DNA of 64,000 nt, taken from assembly GCA_963723495.1 (NCBI GenBank), contig CAVRQR010000015.1, positions 310,001 to 374,000 on the forward strand, in the 5' to 3' direction. The first letter of the stretch is position 1, and the number at the start of each line of letters is the position of its first letter. The position numbers were made by a program, and so were the translations under genes. Source of the stretch: Gp6-AA40 sp963723495 (GTDB lineage: Bacteria; Acidobacteriota; Vicinamibacteria; Vicinamibacterales; UBA2999). Below, one piece after another: positions 59,104-64,000 of the stretch. A model generated the notes under the pieces. The model was not told the origin of the DNA. It saw only the letters and a program-made list of their open reading frames with translations, and did not search any database.

Positions 59104-60061
59104 CTCCACCGCGTCCGGTCGAGAACGCGTCGTACGCCTTGACGATCTGCTGCACGAGCCGGTGACGCACGACGTCCTTGTCGTCGAAGTAGATGAAGCC
59201 GATGCCCTCGATGTCTTTGACGATCCGCAGCGCCTCGACGAGACCCGACGTGCGTGGATGCGGCAGATCAATCTGGGTGATGTCGCCGGTGACGACCGCC
59301 TTGGAGCCGAAACCAAGCCGCGTCAGGAACATCTTCATCTGCTCGGACGTGGTGTTCTGCGCCTCGTCGAGGATGACGAACGCGTCGTTCAGCGTCCGGC
59401 CACGCATGAACGCAATGGGCGCGACCTCAATCGTGCCGCGCTCCACGAGTCTTGTTGCGCGCTCGGTGTCCATCATGTCGTAGAGCGCGTCGTACAGCGG
59501 GCGCAGATAGGGATTGACCTTCTCCTGGAGGTCGCCGGGAAGAAAGCCGAGCTTCTCACCCGCCTCGACCGCGGGCCGAGCCAGGATGATCCGGCTCACC
59601 TTCTTCGCCAGGAGATAGCTGACGGCCTGCGCCATCGCGAGATAGGTCTTTCCTGTTCCCGCGGGGCCGACGCCGAAGACGATGTCATAGCGCTCGATTG
59701 CCTCGAGATAGCGTCGCTGGTTGGTACTCTTGGGATTGACGCGCCGCCGGGTTCCTTCGGGTTGCTTCTGTCCTTCGCGCAGGAAGTAATGCCGGAGGTC
59801 GACGTTCTCATCGTTGGCCATCAGCTGCACCGCGGTCTTGACGTCCCCGTTCCTCAGCTCGTACCCCTCCGAGATCAGATTGACCAGCTGCTCGAAGATC
59901 CGCTCGACACGCTGCTCCGCCGATCGCTCACCCTCGACGATGAGCTCGTCGCCGTGGGTGCGGATCTGGACGCCGAGGACCGACTCGATGTGCTTGAGGT
60001 TGCCGTCGTGCGCGCCGTAGAGCGTTTCGAGACCTTGCTGGGGCAGGGCGATTTTCTTCAT
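59090..60061 (-). CDS. phoH: PhoH-like ATPase
   Basis: 323 residues: an N-terminal KH-like part (GLETLYGAHDGNLKHIESVL, VEGERSAEQRVERIFEQL) then the PhoH core NQRRYLEAIERYDIVFGVGPAGTGKTYLAMA (Walker A), LARPAVEAGEKLGFLPGDL, VILDEAQNTTSEQMKMFLTR (Walker B) and VVTGDITQIDLP. Ribosome-/RNA-associated ATPase of the PhoH/YbeZ group, partner of YbeY, which follows. 22 nt after aspS. Confidence 0.95.
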   Translation of the reverse strand: MKKIALPQQGLETLYGAHDGNLKHIESVLGVQIRTHGDELIVEGERSAEQRVERIFEQLVNLISEGYELRNGDVKTAVQLMANDENVDLRHYFLREGQKQPEGTRRRVNPKSTNQRRYLEAIERYDIVFGVGPAGTGKTYLAMAQAVSYLLAKKVSRIILARPAVEAGEKLGFLPGDLQEKVNPYLRPLYDALYDMMDTERATRLVERGTIEVAPIAFMRGRTLNDAFVILDEAQNTTSEQMKMFLTRLGFGSKAVVTGDITQIDLPHPRTSGLVEALRIVKDIEGIGFIYFDDKDVVRHRLVQQIVKAYDAFSTGRGGDGRS

Positions 60062-60083
60062 TCAATCTCCGGTGCCGCTCCTT

Positions 60084-61862
60084 CTACGACTTTCGGACCT
60101 GCAGATGCAATTCCCGTAACTGCTTCTGATCGACCGCCGAGGGGGCATCCGACATGAGGTCGACCGCCGCCGCCGTCTTCGGGAACGCAATGACTTCACG
60201 GATCGAACTCTCACTGCCGAGGATCGCGGCAATACGGTCCAGCCCGAGCGCGATGCCGCCATGTGGCGGTGTGCCGTACTCGAGCGCCTCCAGGAAGAAC
60301 CCAAAGCGGAGCCTGGCTTCTTCGTCGCTGATATTCAGCAGAGAAAAGATCCGGCGCTGCGTCTGAGCGTCGTGGATACGGATGCTGCCGCCACCGATCT
60401 CGCTGCCGTTGAGCACCAGATCGTAGGCCTTCGCACGCGCAGAGCCCGGGTCAGAGTCGAGTTTGCCGACGTCCTCGTCGAGCGGTGACGTAAACGGGTG
60501 ATGCATCGAGACGTACCGGCGATCTTCCGCGTCCCACTCGAGCAGCGGAAAGTCGACGACCCACGTGAAGGCAAAGGTGTCGCCGTCGAGCAGGCCCGCC
60601 TTCCTGGCCAACATCAACCTGAGCTGGCCGAGCAGCTTGGAGGTCGCGTCCGGCTCTCCTGCCGCGATGAGCAGCAGACCGCCCTGCTCCACGCCGGCAA
60701 GGTCGAGCACACCGCGTACCGACTCCTCGCCAAGCGCCTTCATGATCGAGCTCGTGACCGTCCCGTCATCAGCACGGCGCGCCCACACCAATCCAGTGGC
60801 GCCCATCGCTTTGGCTTGATCGACGATGCCGTCCACCTCGCTGCGCGAGTAGCCGCCCGCTTTGGGAACGACGAAGCCGCGGACCGTTCCGCTGCTCGCG
60901 ACAATCTCCTTGAAGACGCGAAAACTCGACTCGCGGAAGAATTCGCGCAGGTCCTGGATCGGCATCCCGCACCGAAGGTCTGGCTTGTCGGAGCCGTACT
61001 TCGCGATGGCATCCGCGTACGCCATCCGTGGAAACGGCGTTTCGATCTCGCGACCGACGACGGCGAAGATCTCGCGCATCAACGGCTCGATGATCCCGAA
61101 GATGGTCTCCGGCCGCGCGAACGACATCTCGACGTCGACCTGGGTGAACTCCGGCTGCCGGTCCGCGCGCAGGTCCTCGTCGCGGAAGCACTTGCAGATC
61201 TGCACGTAGCGATCCATGCCGGCGATCATCAGGATCTGCTTGAAGATCTGCGGCGACTGCGGCAACGCGAAGAACTCGCCCGGGTGCACGCGGCTCGGCA
61301 CGAGGTAATCGCGCGCGCCTTCGGGCGTGGACTTGGTGAGAATCGGCGTCTCGATCTCGAGAAAGCCGTTCGCATCGAAGTACTTCCGGATGGCCGTCGT
61401 CAGCTTGTGACGCAGGATGATGTTGTTCTGAAGCTTCGGCCGCCGCAGGTCGAGATACCGGTACTTGAGACGTACGTCTTCGGAGACCGGAGAATCGTCC
61501 GCAACCGAAAACGGCGGCGTCTTCGCCTCGTTCAGCACGACGAGCTGACGCACGACGACCTCGACCTCTCCGGTCGGTAGCTTCGGGTTCACGGTCTCAG
61601 GCGACCGGCGGCGGACACGTCCGCAGACCCCCACCACGTACTCGGAGCGAAGGCGCTTCGCCTTGTTCATGAGCGCCTCATCGTCCTTGTCGAACACGAT
61701 CTGCGTCACGCCGCCACGATCGCGCACATCGATGAACAGCAGCCCGCCAAGGTCGCGTACTCGATGCACCCATCCGAGCAGCACGACATCGGCTCCGACG
61801 TCATCGGTGCGAAGCGCGCCACAGGTGTGCGTGCGTGTCAGGTCGCCAAGTTGCTCAGCCAC
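60084..61862 (-). CDS. aspS: Aspartyl-tRNA synthetase
   Basis: 592 residues, bacterial length. N-terminal OB anticodon-binding domain (VLLGWVHRVRDLGGLLFIDVRDRGG), class II motif 2 KCFRDEDLRADRQPEFTQVD, the bacterial GAD insertion (about 290-410) and motif 3 HGGIALGLDRIAAIL. ATG 61862 overlaps the hisS stop by eight bases. May also charge tRNA-Asn if the indirect pathway operates; that cannot be told here. Confidence 0.97.
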   Translation of the reverse strand: MAEQLGDLTRTHTCGALRTDDVGADVVLLGWVHRVRDLGGLLFIDVRDRGGVTQIVFDKDDEALMNKAKRLRSEYVVGVCGRVRRRSPETVNPKLPTGEVEVVVRQLVVLNEAKTPPFSVADDSPVSEDVRLKYRYLDLRRPKLQNNIILRHKLTTAIRKYFDANGFLEIETPILTKSTPEGARDYLVPSRVHPGEFFALPQSPQIFKQILMIAGMDRYVQICKCFRDEDLRADRQPEFTQVDVEMSFARPETIFGIIEPLMREIFAVVGREIETPFPRMAYADAIAKYGSDKPDLRCGMPIQDLREFFRESSFRVFKEIVASSGTVRGFVVPKAGGYSRSEVDGIVDQAKAMGATGLVWARRADDGTVTSSIMKALGEESVRGVLDLAGVEQGGLLLIAAGEPDATSKLLGQLRLMLARKAGLLDGDTFAFTWVVDFPLLEWDAEDRRYVSMHHPFTSPLDEDVGKLDSDPGSARAKAYDLVLNGSEIGGGSIRIHDAQTQRRIFSLLNISDEEARLRFGFFLEALEYGTPPHGGIALGLDRIAAILGSESSIREVIAFPKTAAAVDLMSDAPSAVDQKQLRELHLQVRKS

Positions 61863-63213
61863 GTTGCCTCAGTCCCTCGTGAATGGCGCCGCCGGCGGCG
61901 GCTTGATCGTAGGTCGCCTGCGTCTGGGTCTTCAGGTTCTTCACGGTCACCGTGGCCGCCGCGATCTCGTTACTCCCCAGTATCGCGACGAACGGAATGC
62001 CCAGAGAATCAGCGTACTTGATTTGCTTGCCGATCTTGTCGGCATCCGGATAGACCAGGACGCGAAGCCCCGATTGGCGGAGCAGGCCGGCGACCCGGAT
62101 GGCATGGGGCACATCGGCAGCGTCGAATACGGCCATCATCACGTCGGCGGCAGTCGTGGTGAGATTTGGTGGGAACATGCCTCGCTCCCCCATCACCACG
62201 AGAATCCGCTCGAGACCGAGCGAGAATCCGCATGCCGGGACGCTCTGCCCCAGGAACATGCCCACCAGGTTGTCGTAGCGCCCGCCGCCGCCGAGACTGC
62301 CGGCGAGGTCGGGCACGTTCACTTCCATGATCGCCCCCGTGTAGTACGACAGACCCCGGGCCAGGCTCGGATCGAAATAGAGGTGATCTGCCGCAGGCGT
62401 GTTCTCTATCAGCAGAAAAATCTGGCGCAGGTTCTTGACCGAGGGCGAATCGTCCTCCGCTCCCGACACGAAGTCCGCAACGCTTTGCAGGCCGGCCATC
62501 GGTCCGCGAGTCAGGAGGTCCTGGGCTATCCGTCCCGCGAACACGTCGGTGAGCGACTCGATCGATTTGGCGCTGATGCCGCGCTCGGCCATCTCCGTCG
62601 CGACACCCTCTATCTTGATCTTGTCCAATTTGTCGAGCGCGACCAGCGCATTGCCATGCAGTTCCGCCGGGATGCCAGCGGCGTCGAGGAGTTCGGTCAG
62701 CAGCTGTCGATGATTCAGGCGCAGGTGGAAGTCGGTAAAACCGAGCTCGGTGAGCGCGACCGACACGGCGACGCACAACTCCGCCTCGATGACGGGTGAT
62801 GTGGATCCGAGCGCGTCGACGTCGCACTGGTAGAACTCGCGAAACCGCCCACGCGCCGGGCGGTCGGCACGCCACACCGGTTGAATCTGGTAGCGCTTGA
62901 AGAGACGTGGCAGCTTGCTCTGATACTGGGCGACCACGCGCGCCAGCGGCACCGTCAGGTCGTAGCGCAACGCCAGGTCCGCCTGGCCACTGGCTTCGTG
63001 TTCGCCGCGCTTGAGAATCTTGAAGATGAGCTGATTGCCCTCCTCGCCGTACTTCCCCATGAGCGTCTCGAGGTTCTCGACAGCCGGTGTTTCCAGAGGC
63101 TCGAACCCGTAACGCTCGTAGACACGGCGGATCACGCCGATGACGTACTCTCGACGCCGGATGTCTTCCGGGAGGAAGTCGCGCATGCCGCGCGCTGGCT
63201 CTGTGCGCGGCAT
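61855..63213 (-). CDS. hisS: Histidyl-tRNA synthetase
   Basis: 452 residues. Class II core: EPARGMRDFLPEDIRRREYV, LALRYDLTVPLARVVAQ, RYQIQPVWRADRPARGRFRE (motif 2), QCDVDALGS, the His-specific LARGLSYYTGAIMEV and GGGRYDNLVGMF, motif 3 GFSLGLERILV, then the C-terminal anticodon-binding domain. Heptad-repeat arrays separate it from dcd upstream. Confidence 0.97.
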   Translation of the reverse strand: MPRTEPARGMRDFLPEDIRRREYVIGVIRRVYERYGFEPLETPAVENLETLMGKYGEEGNQLIFKILKRGEHEASGQADLALRYDLTVPLARVVAQYQSKLPRLFKRYQIQPVWRADRPARGRFREFYQCDVDALGSTSPVIEAELCVAVSVALTELGFTDFHLRLNHRQLLTELLDAAGIPAELHGNALVALDKLDKIKIEGVATEMAERGISAKSIESLTDVFAGRIAQDLLTRGPMAGLQSVADFVSGAEDDSPSVKNLRQIFLLIENTPAADHLYFDPSLARGLSYYTGAIMEVNVPDLAGSLGGGGRYDNLVGMFLGQSVPACGFSLGLERILVVMGERGMFPPNLTTTAADVMMAVFDAADVPHAIRVAGLLRQSGLRVLVYPDADKIGKQIKYADSLGIPFVAILGSNEIAAATVTVKNLKTQTQATYDQAAAGGAIHEGLRQRG

Positions 63214-63280
63214 CTAGGCAGGAGAGCAGTCGAATCGAGCGGTGCAACCAGCTGGCAGACGGAAGCATCAGATTGATTAT

Positions 63281-63334
63281 AGGGCTCTCGGCTCCGGGCT
63301 CTGAGACCGAGAGCCAACAGCGAAGCCGAGAGTC
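63281..63334. repeat. 7-bp tandem repeat, GGCTCTC family (left of dcd)
   Basis: Rows of seven: agggctc, tcggctc, cgggctc, tgagacc, gagagcc, aacagcg, aagccga. The first three are near-identical; gagagcc is the reverse complement of ggctctc. Shares the 17-mer TCTCGGCTCCGGGCTCT (63286-63302) with the array at 63899-63932. Confidence 0.7.
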
Positions 63335-63335
63335 G

Positions 63336-63893
63336 TTACAACCGTGGCAGCGTCAATCCCTGCTGTTTCTGGTACTTGCCCTTCTTGTCCGCGTAAGAGA
63401 CTTCGCAGATCTCGTCGCTCTGGAAGAACAGCACCTGGGAAATCCCTTCGTTGGCGTAGACCTTCGCAGGCAGCGGCGTCGTGTTGGAGATCTCGAGCGT
63501 GACGAAGCCTTCCCACTCCGGCTCGAACGGCGTGACGTTCACGATCAAGCCACACCTGGCGTATGTCGACTTCCCGACGCAGACGGTGAGGACGTCGCGC
63601 GGGATGCGGAAGTACTCCACGGTCTTGGCCAGGGCGAACGAATTCGGCGGGATGATGCAGACGTCGGTCTTCATATCCACGAACGATCGATCGTCGAAGT
63701 TCTTGGGATCGACCACGGTATTGTTGATGTTTGTAAAGACCTTGAACTCGTCCGCAACGCGGATGTCATAGCCGTACGAGGAGAGCCCGTAGGAAATGAC
63801 CCCCTGCCGCACCTGCCGATCCTCGAACGGCTCGATCATGCCGTGCTCGAGCGCCATGCGCTTGATCCATTTGTCCGCCTTGATCGAGGGCAT
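63336..63893 (-). CDS. dcd: dCTP deaminase
   Basis: 185 residues. HGMIEPFEDRQVRQGVISYG, LSSYGYDIRVADEFKVF, FALAKTVEYFRIPRDVL, VCVGKSTYARCGLIVNVTPFEPEWEGFVT and NEGISQVLFF are the dCTP deaminase/dUTPase trimer fold; GKSTYARCG with EWEGFVTLE holds the catalytic Glu region. Makes dUTP from dCTP for dTMP synthesis (a bifunctional dUTPase activity is possible in some members). Flanked on both sides by arrays of the same heptamer. Confidence 0.95.
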   Translation of the reverse strand: MPSIKADKWIKRMALEHGMIEPFEDRQVRQGVISYGLSSYGYDIRVADEFKVFTNINNTVVDPKNFDDRSFVDMKTDVCIIPPNSFALAKTVEYFRIPRDVLTVCVGKSTYARCGLIVNVTPFEPEWEGFVTLEISNTTPLPAKVYANEGISQVLFFQSDEICEVSYADKKGKYQKQQGLTLPRL

Positions 63894-63898
63894 CGTGG

Positions 63899-63932
63899 TG
63901 TCTCGGCTCCGGGCTCTCGGCTTCAGCTCTGG
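63899..63932. repeat. 7-bp tandem repeat, GGCTCTC family (right of dcd)
   Basis: Rows of seven: gtctc, ggctccg, ggctctc, ggcttca, gctctgg. The 17-mer at 63901-63917 is an exact copy of 63286-63302. Confidence 0.7.
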
Positions 63933-63936
63933 TTCG

Positions 63937-64000
63937 TTAACGTCGTCCCAGCAACATCAGGACGAGAGTCAGCACGATGCTGGCAATAATGGACGAGGCA
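63937..64000 (-). CDS. C-terminus of a small membrane protein (partial)
   Basis: On the minus strand the window edge reads ASSIIASIVLTLVLMLLGRR and stops at TAA 63939-63937. It is the last hydrophobic helix of a protein that starts outside the window. Family cannot be told. Confidence 0.45.
   Translation of the reverse strand, partial: ASSIIASIVLTLVLMLLGRR

Overview
GC-rich bacterial chromosome, most likely Acidobacteriota (probably a Vicinamibacteria-type lineage). The clues are a VWA-domain exported protein of the acidobacterial type (12119-13045), a PadR plus duplicated-permease pair of the ADOP type (19301-22322), many secreted hydrolases with Ala/Pro/Gly-rich inserts, and a DUF5996/DUF1801/DUF3237 complement. 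The assignment is inferred from family content; there is no rRNA gene in the window.

Layout. 1-2584: right end of an integrated element. It carries a 5'-truncated SGNH-like gene, two tandem small HTH (excisionase/MerR-like) genes, a frameshifted zinc-finger gene and, at its edge, the 3' part of a tRNA-Val(CAC) gene that looks like an attachment site. 2802-16057: intact genes, including PEP mutase/isocitrate lyase family, tannase family, a long minus-strand run uvrB-mlaE-mlaF-mlaD-YtxH-(DUF948-like)-DUF3237-exported protein, a VWA protein, a DHH phosphoesterase and an SGNH esterase. 16330-36833: accessory region with argG, greA, a SpoU methyltransferase and rarA among many genes broken by frameshifts (phytase-like esterase, ADOP permease, patatin-like, alpha/beta hydrolases, GT87 and a polytopic membrane protein). 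It also holds a strange 309-bp segment bounded by T23 and A30. 36941-43987: a compact locus of three PilZ genes, a DUF192 gene, two paralogous sigma-54 activators, a processive GT2 glycosyltransferase and exported partners. Sigma-54-like -24/-12 elements precede at least four of its transcription units. 44190-64000: a long minus-strand housekeeping run dcd, hisS-aspS-phoH-ybeY-corC-era, (DUF1697) mgtE-recO-glyQ-glyS-ppdK-corA-mutL, interrupted only by a plus-strand receiver-like/PilZ gene.

How it works together. The last block is the widespread phoH-ybeY-era-recO-glyQS-ppdK neighbourhood with two Mg2+ transporters (MgtE, CorA) added; many genes overlap by 1-14 nt, which implies co-translation. 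The mla genes encode an MCE-type lipid ABC transporter translated head-to-tail after uvrB. The PilZ/sigma-54/GT2 block is the best candidate for a little-described system: glycan synthesis and export controlled by cyclic-di-GMP effectors and by sensorless enhancer-binding proteins.

Two cross-cutting features stand out. First, many gaps between genes hold degenerate repeats with a strict period of 7 bp, of different sequence at each site. Second, essential genes (glyS, ppdK, also mutL and rarA) need frame changes to be read, often at short homopolymers. Much of the apparent pseudogenisation, especially 16-36 kb, is therefore probably base-calling or assembly error. Starts and ends of frameshifted genes below were pieced together by reading alternative frames by eye.
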